The translations under genes and the position numbers were made by a program. A stretch of DNA of 38,210 nucleotides from Blautia caecimuris. GTDB lineage: Bacteria; Bacillota; Clostridia; Lachnospirales; Lachnospiraceae. This document shows, piece by piece, positions 1 to 7,196 of this stretch (position 1 is its first letter; the number at the start of each line of letters is the position of its first letter). The stretch is from contig NZ_JANJZT010000030.1 of NCBI RefSeq assembly GCF_024622975.1, positions 1 through 38,210 on the forward strand, given 5' to 3'. The notes beneath the pieces are model-generated. The model ran no database searches, was not told the origin of the DNA, and saw only the letters and a list, made by a program, of their open reading frames with translations.

Positions 1-149
1 CGGAGACGGGTAACTGCATTGTAAAAACAGCTGGGAGATATCCCATGCTCATTACACCATGCAGCATCTGTCAGGCCACTTTGTCTGCATTCGGTTACCA
101 GTTCCATCCATTCGTCCAGGGAACGCCCTGAAGCACGTTTCTTACTCAT
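1..149 (-). CDS. tnpA: IS66-family accessory protein TnpA (partial, runs off the left edge)
   Basis: The minus-strand reading begins with ATG at 149-147 behind a GGAGG at 157-161 (7-base spacer). It encodes MSKKRASGRSLDEWMEL followed by an ECRQSGLTDAAWCNEHGIS-type segment. The pattern of a Trp, a Ser-Gly, then a WC-x-E-x-G-I-S helix-turn-helix-like stretch is typical of the small TnpA protein of IS66-family elements, which is needed for transposition together with TnpB and the TnpC transposase. About 49 codons are visible and the rest lies outside the window. The family call rests on the N-terminal pattern plus the neighbouring IS66-like end at 264-273. A general helix-turn-helix transposase subunit (IS3 OrfA-like) is the alternative. 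Confidence 0.7.
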   Translation of the reverse strand, partial: MSKKRASGRSLDEWMELVTECRQSGLTDAAWCNEHGISPSCFYNAVTRL

Positions 150-273
150 AATGAAACCTCCAAATGTGGTAAATTTCTATCTCCTATCAAGCGGAGTGTA
201 GTAAAAATCTATTTACTATCATTATGAGTTCAAAAACGTAGACAGTAAAGCTACCCAAGATTTAAGCGCTTAC
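1..273 (-). mobile_element. Right-hand end of an IS66-family insertion sequence (rest outside window)
   Basis: Read on the minus strand, the sequence at 273-264 is GTAAGCGCTT, matching the GTAAGCG start usual for IS66 terminal inverted repeats. It lies about 115 bases upstream of the tnpA-like start, the normal layout at this end of such elements. The outer neighbour 274-281 (attctatt) would be the 8-bp target duplication expected for the family. It cannot be confirmed because the other end is not in the window. Confidence 0.6.
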
Positions 274-309
274 ATTCTATTACAGCTACGCTCCAATTCC
301 TGCCGTTTG

Positions 310-338
310 ATTATACCATAATATTTTCTGCCTACCAA
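310..338 (-). promoter_or_regulatory. Sigma-A promoter pointing left into the IS element
   Basis: On the minus strand there is TTGGTA at 338-333, a 17-base spacer, and TATAAT at 315-310 with a TGG extension just upstream (extended -10). Transcription would start near 303 and run into the IS end at 273, leaving about 30 bases of original leader. The gene it once served is not between the promoter and the element, so it was probably cut off by the insertion or lies beyond the element. Confidence 0.55.
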
Positions 339-374
339 GAAAAATTTAATATAGCCTAAATCCCCGGAACTTTT

Positions 375-429
375 AACAAAACAGAGTCACTGCAAGAACA
401 ATTTCCTGTCCATTAAGCAACAACCCTGT
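375..429 (-). terminator. Weak candidate terminator after rmlB
   Basis: On the minus strand ACAGGGT (429-423) can pair with ACTCTGT (387-381), followed by TTTTGTT. The stem is 7 bp with one wobble and the loop is about 35 bases, so this is a poor intrinsic terminator. It is listed only because it is the sole hairpin-plus-T stretch I see after the last gene of the long minus-strand array. The remainder of 274-444 holds the leftward promoter and nothing else recognisable. Confidence 0.2.
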
Positions 430-444
430 CTTTATTAGCCAATC

Positions 445-1482
445 CTATTTCTTATTTATCTGTTCTCTATCTCCATACATCTTTTCATAATACTTCTGAT
501 ATTCCCCGCTGATAATGGTCTCCCACCACTGGCGGTTCTCCAAATACCATTTAATTGTTTTTTTGATTCCGTCCTCAAATCTGGTTTCCGGATACCATCC
601 TAATTCACTGGAAATTTTCTCCGGATCAATTGCATAACGCATATCGTGCCCTTTACGATCCTCAACATGAGTGATCAAACTTTCCGGCTTACCAAGTTCC
701 TTGCAGATAATTTTTACAATCTCAATATTCGTTTTTTCATTATGTCCGCCCACATTATAGACTTCTCCAACTCTGCCCTTATGGATAATAAGATCAATAG
801 CCTTACAGTGATCCTCCACATAAAGCCAGTCGCGAACATTCAATCCTTCTCCGTATACCGGCAGAGGCTTGTCTGCCAGAGCATTTGCAATCATCAACGG
901 AATCAGCTTTTCCGGAAAATGGTAGGGACCGTAGTTATTTGAGCAGCGGCTTATTGTTACAGGAAGCCCATAGGTTCTGTGATATGCAAGCACAAGAAGA
1001 TCCGCAGCTGCTTTAGAAGAGGAATACGGAGAACTGGTATGAATCGGTGTCTCCTCTGTAAAAAACAGATCCGGTCTGTCCAGAGGAAGATCTCCATAAA
1101 CCTCATCAGTACTTACCTGATGATATCTCTGGATTCCATACTTACGGCAGGCGTCCATCATTACTGCGGTTCCCTTAATATTTGTATCCAAAAATACTTC
1201 CGGGTTCTCTATACTCCTGTCCACATGACTTTCTGCTGCAAAATTTACAACAATATCCGGGTGCTCCTCCTCAAAAAGCTCATAGACTGCCTTTCTGTCG
1301 CAAATATCCACTTTACAGAAACGGAAATTCGGATTATCCATCACAGGCGCTAATGTAGACAAATTCCCCGCATATGTAAGCTTATCTATACATACAATTC
1401 GGTATTCCGGATGCTTGTCCAACATATAAAAAATAAAGTTGCTTCCAATAAATCCGGCTCCGCCGGTAACAAAAATATTCAT
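445..1482 (-). CDS. rfbB: dTDP-glucose 4,6-dehydratase (RmlB/RfbB)
   Basis: Converts dTDP-glucose to dTDP-4-keto-6-deoxyglucose, the second step of the dTDP-L-rhamnose pathway, in the cytoplasm. The 345-residue protein has the usual family length. It opens with the NAD-binding GGAGFIGSNF motif (residues 7-16), carries TDEVYGDL with the active-site Thr-Asp-Glu, and then YSSSKAAAD with the catalytic Tyr-x3-Lys. An extended-SDR fold with the RmlB-specific motifs makes the call firm. The start sits behind GGAGGAAGAGAGAAG. It is the last gene of the polysaccharide array, 19 bases after rfbA. RmlC and RmlD are not found in the window, so the final sugar (rhamnose or another 6-deoxyhexose) is inferred from the DUF1972-type glycosyltransferase at 21432-22589. 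Confidence 0.95.
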   Translation of the reverse strand: MNIFVTGGAGFIGSNFIFYMLDKHPEYRIVCIDKLTYAGNLSTLAPVMDNPNFRFCKVDICDRKAVYELFEEEHPDIVVNFAAESHVDRSIENPEVFLDTNIKGTAVMMDACRKYGIQRYHQVSTDEVYGDLPLDRPDLFFTEETPIHTSSPYSSSKAAADLLVLAYHRTYGLPVTISRCSNNYGPYHFPEKLIPLMIANALADKPLPVYGEGLNVRDWLYVEDHCKAIDLIIHKGRVGEVYNVGGHNEKTNIEIVKIICKELGKPESLITHVEDRKGHDMRYAIDPEKISSELGWYPETRFEDGIKKTIKWYLENRQWWETIISGEYQKYYEKMYGDREQINKK

Positions 1483-1501
1483 CTTCTCTCTTCCTCCTAT
1501 A

Positions 1502-2398
1502 TCACTGCAGAATATCCATATATTTTCCGTCCAGCACGTCCTTCAGATACTGTCCGTACTGATTTTTCTTCAGCACTTCATATACCTTGAGCACGTCCTC
1601 CTTGCTGATCCATCCATTCAGATAAGCAATTTCCTCCAGACATGCAATCTTTCTGTGCTGATGAGTTTCCATTGTTTTTACAAAATTTGTAGCATCCACC
1701 AGACTCTCATGTGTTCCTGTATCAAGCCAGGTAAATCCTTGACCCAAAAGTTCTACATTCAGATTTCCGGCTTCCAGATAAATCCGGTTCAAATCTGTAA
1801 TTTCCAGTTCTCCACGGGCAGATGGCTTCAGATTTCTGGCATACTCTACAACACGATTATCATAGAAATACAGACCTGTCACACAATAATTACTCTTTGG
1901 CTGCTCCGGCTTTTCTTCAATGCTTATAGCTTTGCCTTCATTATCGAACTCAACAATACCAAAGCGTTGAGGATCATCTACATAATAGCCAAATACAGTA
2001 GCACCCTTTCCATTTTCAGCATTTTCAGATGCTGCCTTAAGGCGTTTTTTCAGTCCATGGCCTGCAAAAATATTATCGCCAAGCACCATAGCAACTGTAT
2101 CGTTCCCGATAAAATCAGCTCCAATAATAAAGGCCTGAGCAAGTCCGTCCGGCGACAGCTGAACGGCATAAGTCAGCTGCACACCAAACTGATGTCCATC
2201 GCCGAGAAGCTCCTGGAACCTTGGCGTGTCCGCAGGCGTAGAAATAATTAGAATTTCTCTGATTCCTGCATTCATAAGCACTGACAACGGATAATAAATC
2301 ATAGGTTTGTCATAAATCGGCAACAGCTGTTTGGATGTTACCATAGTTAACGGGTAAAGCCTTGTGCCGGATCCCCCGGCTAAAATAATTCCTTTCAT
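1502..2398 (-). CDS. rfbA: Glucose-1-phosphate thymidylyltransferase (RmlA/RfbA)
   Basis: Makes dTDP-glucose from dTTP and glucose 1-phosphate, the entry step to dTDP-6-deoxyhexoses. The 298-residue length fits the short RmlA class. The N-terminal nucleotide-binding motif [13 protein letters not shown] (residues 6-18) is followed by [17 protein letters not shown], and the metal-binding VLGDNIF is intact. The C-terminal region has the allosteric-site-type [13 protein letters not shown] stretch. A strong AAGGAGGAGAG precedes the ATG. About 94 bases separate it from the small ORF upstream, and I could not identify a convincing promoter in that gap. Base composition is higher in GC than the genes to its right, like the conserved ends of the locus. 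Confidence 0.95.
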   Translation of the reverse strand: MKGIILAGGSGTRLYPLTMVTSKQLLPIYDKPMIYYPLSVLMNAGIREILIISTPADTPRFQELLGDGHQFGVQLTYAVQLSPDGLAQAFIIGADFIGNDTVAMVLGDNIFAGHGLKKRLKAASENAENGKGATVFGYYVDDPQRFGIVEFDNEGKAISIEEKPEQPKSNYCVTGLYFYDNRVVEYARNLKPSARGELEITDLNRIYLEAGNLNVELLGQGFTWLDTGTHESLVDATNFVKTMETHQHRKIACLEEIAYLNGWISKEDVLKVYEVLKKNQYGQYLKDVLDGKYMDILQ

Positions 2399-2492
2399 GA
2401 ATCTCTCCTCCTTAATATCTTTCCACTTCTTGTGAAAATTAGAGTACTTTTTCTATGTTATTAATTATCTAGTATTTATGCTCATGCTTATA

Positions 2493-2756
2493 TCACTTAT
2501 CTATGTCATCAATTATTAAAGCACTTAAATCTATCCCTTGTAAATCCACAAATCTTCTCCGCCATACAAATAATAAAACAAATACTATTACTATAATCAT
2601 CACTTCCAGCATGGTTACTGTTTTTATTCCGAATAACCCAAGAAAGAAATCTTCCGGATGAAAATAATACCCTATCTCTCCAGTAAGAGCAAATAACGCA
2701 TTGTCCTTAATCTCCTTCCGTTTCAGAGCATATTCTGTTGCTCCAATAAATGCCAT
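2493..2756 (-). CDS. Small membrane protein of unknown function (possible remnant)
   Basis: Not recognised. The 87 residues hold a charged N-terminal part (EYALKRKEIKD), then one strong hydrophobic segment (residues about 48-65, MLEVMIIVIVFVLLFVW) followed by RRR, so a single-pass membrane topology is likely. No good Shine-Dalgarno precedes the ATG at 2756. The reading frame stays open upstream for another 14 codons, a hydrophobic stretch, up to the TAA stop of the SLATT gene (2799-2801), which is in the same frame. It may therefore be a separately started partner, a readthrough extension, or the tail of a decayed membrane gene. AT-rich like its neighbours. Confidence 0.4.
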   Translation of the reverse strand: MAFIGATEYALKRKEIKDNALFALTGEIGYYFHPEDFFLGLFGIKTVTMLEVMIIVIVFVLLFVWRRRFVDLQGIDLSALIIDDIDK

Positions 2757-2798
2757 ACAAAAAATCGGAACACTAGTTTCAAATCCAAAAACAAATAA

Positions 2799-3272
2799 TT
2801 ACCTCATTTCTTTTGCCCTCTCAATATATTTTTTCCATTCACTAGTCTCTTCCACCATAAACCCTTCACATCGCTCAACAAATTTCTCTATCCTATTAGT
2901 TTCGTCAGCATATATGCCAACCTTCATAGCAAAATATCTTTGTTCAATCCATAAAGCATTACATGTTTCTCTATACTTTGTCCATTTTTCATATGCTCTA
3001 CTCACATTTACATAGCCTTCTGTTATTGTTATTACTCCAGCTAATACAGACACTACTACTGTACTCCAATTAATTTGTGAAGCTAAGGAAATTACAGGAA
3101 TCAAAGCAGAAGCGAGCATTCTTATAAAACAGCAATAATAAAATTTCTTCTTGTATTTTTCACAACTTTCATAATAATACTCTGTAATATTATTAATCCG
3201 CTTTATATATTCCTCAACGTTCATATTTTCCTTATCCGTTCCAAAGAAGAATTTATCATCTTTTGTAGACAT
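2799..3272 (-). CDS. SLATT / DUF4231-type two-helix membrane protein
   Basis: A 157-residue protein with a charged helical N-terminus, a hydrophobic hairpin (roughly residues 46-85, from YCCFIRMLASALIPV to VVVSVLAGVITIT) and a long charged helical tail with W-T-K-Y-R-E-T and WIEQRYF motifs. This layout and the ~150-residue length fit the DUF4231/SLATT superfamily, proposed from comparative genomics to be pore-forming effectors linked to nucleotide-signalling defence. I chose the ATG at 3272 because GGAGGCGATATA directly precedes it; a TTG start six codons earlier would overlap that site. No nucleotide cyclase, CD-NTase or nuclease gene lies beside it, so its effector role is only inference here. 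Medium confidence on the family. Confidence 0.6.
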   Translation of the reverse strand: MSTKDDKFFFGTDKENMNVEEYIKRINNITEYYYESCEKYKKKFYYCCFIRMLASALIPVISLASQINWSTVVVSVLAGVITITEGYVNVSRAYEKWTKYRETCNALWIEQRYFAMKVGIYADETNRIEKFVERCEGFMVEETSEWKKYIERAKEMR

Positions 3273-3412
3273 TATATCGCCTCCGTACAATATTTTTGCT
3301 CATTTCTTGCTTTTGTGGATATTCCATTTAAATAGGTTCTTCCGCACAAAAATATTAACTTCAGAATCTCTTTTACCGATAAACCACCTAAGTCAGTTTC
3401 ATCAGCAGATAC

Positions 3413-4012
3413 TCATAATCTTTTCAACCCTTTATTTCTTAGTTGCCTTCCAATATAATACAGAACTCCTCCCATCAATCCCCCAATAGCATTATAAAAG
3501 ATATCTGCCAACTGAAACGTCCCCAACCAGAACAGACTCTGGCACAGCTCTATCCCCAAGGAAAAACCTGCAGAAACCATAGACGTGTACATCAATACTC
3601 GCCATAGTCGCAGTTTCTATTCCTGACGTACAAATTTGTCGACTTTCTTTATACCGCTGGCAAATAAGAAATCTCCAAAAGGAATAAATAGAAGAATATT
3701 ATTACAAATATCCTCATCCAGCTTTCCATTAGGAGCTATCAGTGCAAAATTCCCAACCACATTACTCCATGGAGTATACCAAATTCTTCGAGTAAGGAGT
3801 GTGATTCCCAAAATGCCAAAGGCACTAACCGTCAGGAAAAAACGACAACGAAAAACACCGTTCTTTTGAAACTCTCTCAACCAATGTTTCACTATCTGCT
3901 TCCAGCTTGATTCCCCTTTTAATAATTCAACTGTCGTAAATAAAAATGAATATATCAAAGCCAGGGCTAAGACCTGATATATAATTATTGACAAATTTTT
4001 GACAAAAGTCAT
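3413..4012 (-). pseudogene. VanZ-family membrane protein broken by an in-frame TAG
   Basis: Two consecutive open stretches (4012-3620 and 3616-3416) lie in the same frame, split only by a TAG codon at 3619-3617. Joined, they give about 199 codons with four hydrophobic segments. The VanZ signatures fall on both sides of the stop: NNILLFIPFGDFLF before it, and SLGIELCQSLFWLGTFQLADIFYNAIGG after it. A single base change in a CAG, AAG or GAG codon explains the break, so this is a recent nonsense allele or a sequencing error rather than an old decay. The start is ATG at 4012. VanZ proteins are poorly understood membrane proteins linked to glycopeptide resistance and the cell surface. A second, intact VanZ domain is fused to the LCP protein at 24196-25821. 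Confidence 0.7.
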
Positions 4013-4017
4013 TTATC

Positions 4018-4896
4018 CTACTGTTCTCCTATAAACACAAATACCCGCTTCCAGTATTCACTCTCATCCATCCATAAAGCCTCACCATGTCCAGCGCCTT
4101 CTACAATATAAAGATCTTTTGGACATGCTGCTGCTTCATAAAGCCGATATACATCCTCAACCGGAACTGTAGTATCCTCTGTTCCATGGATGAACAATAT
4201 AGGTGTATTGCTATTTTTTACGCCTTCAAGAGCCGATGCGTCTTCCATATAATAATCCGCAGCAGCTTTAAATGCTATGTTCGCAATTGGAATGACCGGA
4301 AAAGACGGCAATCCAAATCTCTGTTTCAGTTTCCATGTCAGATAGTCTTTTGCCGAAGTATACCCACAATCCTCAACAATCGCTTTAACATTTTCCGGAA
4401 GATTTTCCTGCCCGGACAGCATCATCAGCGCAGCACCTCCCATGGATACTCCATGAAGAACAATCTCCGCTTCCGGATCCTTTTCCAAAATATAATCAAT
4501 CCATCGCAGAATATCATACTGATCCAAGTATCCCATACCAATATATTTTCCGCCACTCGCCCCATGGGCGCGGTTATCTGGTGAAAGAGTGTTATATCCT
4601 TTATCTTGATATTTCCTGGCATATGGTTTCATAAAGGAACGGGATGTACGATAAGAATGAACAAGAATAGCCCATTGATGAGTAGCTTCTGAAGCAATGC
4701 ATTCAGAGGCTACTAGTTTTATTCCATCATCTGCAGTTATTGAAATATCATTTTCTGTGTTTTGTTCTACGCTTTTAGAAACAAGAACATATCTCACAGA
4801 AAATATTCCAATTCCAATAACCAGCAAAAAAACTAATATGATGACTCCCAATAGAATTAATATAACCCTATTTTGTGTTTTTCTCATCTGTGTCAT
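4018..4896 (-). CDS. Membrane-anchored alpha/beta hydrolase
   Basis: Predicted serine hydrolase of the alpha/beta fold, probably acting outside the membrane because a single N-terminal hydrophobic segment (residues 10-32) precedes the domain. The nucleophile elbow is GVSMGG (Ser151). HGTEDTTVP supplies the acid (Asp241) and GAGHGEALW the catalytic His270. NRAHGASGG at 108-116 is typical of the Bem46/S9-related group. The true substrate is unknown. It sits between the BCCT transporter and the broken VanZ gene, downstream of the phosphocholine block, so it might trim ester groups from the polysaccharide or release choline from esters, but neither is shown by the sequence. The ribosome site before the ATG is weak. 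Confidence 0.8.
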   Translation of the reverse strand: MTQMRKTQNRVILILLGVIILVFLLVIGIGIFSVRYVLVSKSVEQNTENDISITADDGIKLVASECIASEATHQWAILVHSYRTSRSFMKPYARKYQDKGYNTLSPDNRAHGASGGKYIGMGYLDQYDILRWIDYILEKDPEAEIVLHGVSMGGAALMMLSGQENLPENVKAIVEDCGYTSAKDYLTWKLKQRFGLPSFPVIPIANIAFKAAADYYMEDASALEGVKNSNTPILFIHGTEDTTVPVEDVYRLYEAAACPKDLYIVEGAGHGEALWMDESEYWKRVFVFIGEQ

Positions 4897-4923
4897 AATT
4901 TTTTTCAGCTACCAGATAATATA

Positions 4924-6459
4924 TTAATGTCTCTGCTGATTTCCTTTCTTCTGCTCTCTTAAAAATGCGGAAGCATCTTTTAAGAAACTAATTGTTATCA
5001 AAACAATAACCGTCCCTATAGGAAACGCTGCTATAATACTCACTGACTGTAGATTGTTCATAGAACTCTCAGAAAAAACAAGAGCAATCGGCAAAAAAAT
5101 TAATAATATACACCACAGTAACTTTACAAATTTATGAGGCGTTTCATTCTCTCCTAATCTATGATAGCTATAACATGCTCCAATTAATGCAATGGAATCA
5201 AAAGATGTTGCATAAAAAGCAATCATTGTTATTAATAAGAGCAGTAAAACAAATGGTGCACATGGTAAGGTTTTGATAATAGAAATAATTACTTCATAAA
5301 GATCTCCTGTTTTTTCATATAAAGCAAGGAAATCTGCCTGTCCAGACATTTGTTTTCCCAATGAATAATTTCCAAGAATAATAAAGCTCACAAGTGTAGA
5401 ACCAACTCCAAAAACATATCCACCTAAAATAGTCTGACGTATGGTTCTTCCCCTGGAAATACTTCCTATAAAGAATGGCGCTGCCACACACCAGACCATC
5501 CAATATGCCCAGTAAAAAATTGTCCAATTCTGTGGAAAAGAAGTTGTTCTCTGTGGATCTGTAAAAGTTGCCAGTTCAAAGAAATTTTGCAGCATTCTTC
5601 CTAACGCAGAAAAGCCTGTTTCGATAATATATCTGGCTTCTCCCCCAAACAACAATACAAATGCTAATAATCCAAAAAACAAATATATACACGCCTTTGC
5701 AAGAATGCTGATTCCTTTAAAACCATGAAGTAACGAATATGTATAAATAATACAAGTTATAATTAATATAACAATTACAACCAAGGTACGGTTAAGCTCA
5801 ACATGAAACAGTTCATTAATTACACTGGCCATCAAAGGTGTTGCTAAACTGAAAGTGGTTGCTGTACCAGCAAGCAACGCAAAAACTGCCAGAAGATCAA
5901 TGATTCTCCCCAAAAATCCATCTGTGTGTTTTCCTAAAATCGCTCTGCAGGATTCCGAATACCTCTGTCTCTCACGTTTACGCACATGAAGCATAAAGCC
6001 AAATGCCACAGCCAAAACCAAGTAAAATCCCCAGGGAATAAGGCTCCAATGAAATATAGGATATACACTGGCCCAATCCTGAATACTTCCCATTTCAGCA
6101 ATATGAGGATCTGTTGCATATAATATCCATTCCGAAAAAGAATAAAACAAAATATCCGCTGCAAGGCCTGCTGTAAACATCATAGATCCCCATGCAAAAA
6201 AGGAATATTTGGGCTTCTCATTCTGATTTCCAAGTACAATATCACCATACCGTGATCCGGCAATAAAAACTGATACCAAGAACACTCCTAATCCTATCAC
6301 CAGATAATATGTTCCAAAAGTATCCCCCAGAACAAATCTTATGCTACTTAACACTTCATTTGACTGTTCCGGTAAAAAAAAGAATACAATGCTTAATGCA
6401 GCGACAATTCCCAACGGAAGTAATGTAATTATCCAATCAATCTTCTTTTCCTTTGTCAC
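4924..6459 (-). CDS. BCCT-family transporter (choline/betaine/carnitine type)
   Basis: A 511-residue, about 12-helix secondary transporter of the betaine-choline-carnitine family. It has the early GSRYGDIVLG segment, PKYSFFAWGSMMFTAGL, then FHWSLIPWGFYL, and the family's central WTIFYWAYWMVWCVAAPFFIGSIS region with its tryptophan-rich helix. The substrate is taken to be choline because the next genes upstream are the phosphocholine enzymes, where other bacteria place the unrelated LicB permease. That is inference. It starts with GTG at 6459; GGGGAGG overlaps the stop of the preceding cytidylyltransferase gene, so the two are translationally coupled. No internal Met gives a plausible full-length alternative. 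Confidence 0.88.
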   Translation of the reverse strand: MTKEKKIDWIITLLPLGIVAALSIVFFFLPEQSNEVLSSIRFVLGDTFGTYYLVIGLGVFLVSVFIAGSRYGDIVLGNQNEKPKYSFFAWGSMMFTAGLAADILFYSFSEWILYATDPHIAEMGSIQDWASVYPIFHWSLIPWGFYLVLAVAFGFMLHVRKRERQRYSESCRAILGKHTDGFLGRIIDLLAVFALLAGTATTFSLATPLMASVINELFHVELNRTLVVIVILIITCIIYTYSLLHGFKGISILAKACIYLFFGLLAFVLLFGGEARYIIETGFSALGRMLQNFFELATFTDPQRTTSFPQNWTIFYWAYWMVWCVAAPFFIGSISRGRTIRQTILGGYVFGVGSTLVSFIILGNYSLGKQMSGQADFLALYEKTGDLYEVIISIIKTLPCAPFVLLLLLITMIAFYATSFDSIALIGACYSYHRLGENETPHKFVKLLWCILLIFLPIALVFSESSMNNLQSVSIIAAFPIGTVIVLITISFLKDASAFLREQKKGNQQRH

Positions 6460-6464
6460 ACTCC

Positions 6465-7187
6465 TTACCTCCCCTTATTTTGATATTTTTGATATTCTTT
6501 ATCTAAAGCTATCAGTTCATCAAGATTATCAATTTCTAAAATATCGCCCTTCTGCATTTCATATATGCCCAATCTATACTCTTGGGGATAGCAAAACATA
6601 GCTACATCATCCCAATAAATCTGGCGATTCTGTTTCTCCTCAAATTCTATTTCCAAATGTCGTTTCAGCTTTATCCCATCTTCATAACTCCATCTTGAAA
6701 TACTATAGAGCTGCCAGCCCCGGCTCCCACCTGTTCGGCTGCAGCTTGTAACAACACCGTTTTCTTCTGACATCAGCCACTCATCTGTATGTGATTCCGT
6801 CCAAACTGCATTATATCCTGACAATTCGAAAGACGGATCCAAAATACTTTTATTATAAATAATTTGATCACCGTCAAGGATCACTGCGTTTTTTGCATAA
6901 TCTCTTGCCACATATAAAGAACTGATATTATTACAAACATCATAATACGGATTCTCTATCAATTGCAAACCCGGATATTCTTCCGTCAGACATTGGAATT
7001 GCTCTTTTAAATATCCCACAACCACATAAATCTCGTTAATCCCATTAGCCTGAAGCCCCTGGATCACTGTGTCAATCATACGAACACCATTTACTTTAAC
7101 CAATGGTTTTGGGGTTTCCAATGTAACTGGCTGCATCCTTTTTCCAATTCCTGCTGCCATAATGATTGCTCTCTCTACCTGTTTCAT
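6465..7187 (-). CDS. licC: LicC-type cytidylyltransferase (phosphocholine activating)
   Basis: A 240-residue nucleotidyltransferase with the N-terminal MAAGIGKRMQPVTLETPKPLV motif region (residues 10-30) that binds the nucleotide, a VVVGYLKEQF segment, the metal-site stretch VILDGDQIIYN, and a C-terminal EIDNLDELIALD. It matches LicC in length and in the spacing of these blocks, and would make CDP-choline from CTP and phosphocholine in the cytoplasm. It is 5 bases upstream of the BCCT gene and 9 bases downstream of the phosphoesterase gene. A second enzyme of this type is fused to choline kinase at 8832-10499, so one of the two may act on a different phospho-alcohol (phosphoethanolamine, for example). 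Confidence 0.8.
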   Translation of the reverse strand: MKQVERAIIMAAGIGKRMQPVTLETPKPLVKVNGVRMIDTVIQGLQANGINEIYVVVGYLKEQFQCLTEEYPGLQLIENPYYDVCNNISSLYVARDYAKNAVILDGDQIIYNKSILDPSFELSGYNAVWTESHTDEWLMSEENGVVTSCSRTGGSRGWQLYSISRWSYEDGIKLKRHLEIEFEEKQNRQIYWDDVAMFCYPQEYRLGIYEMQKGDILEIDNLDELIALDKEYQKYQNKGR

Positions 7188-7196
7188 TTCTCTCTC

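Noticed and set aside
3413..4012. Reading the two VanZ pieces as two separate genes
   Set aside because: They are in one frame, the second has no ribosome site, and the VanZ signature is split between them.
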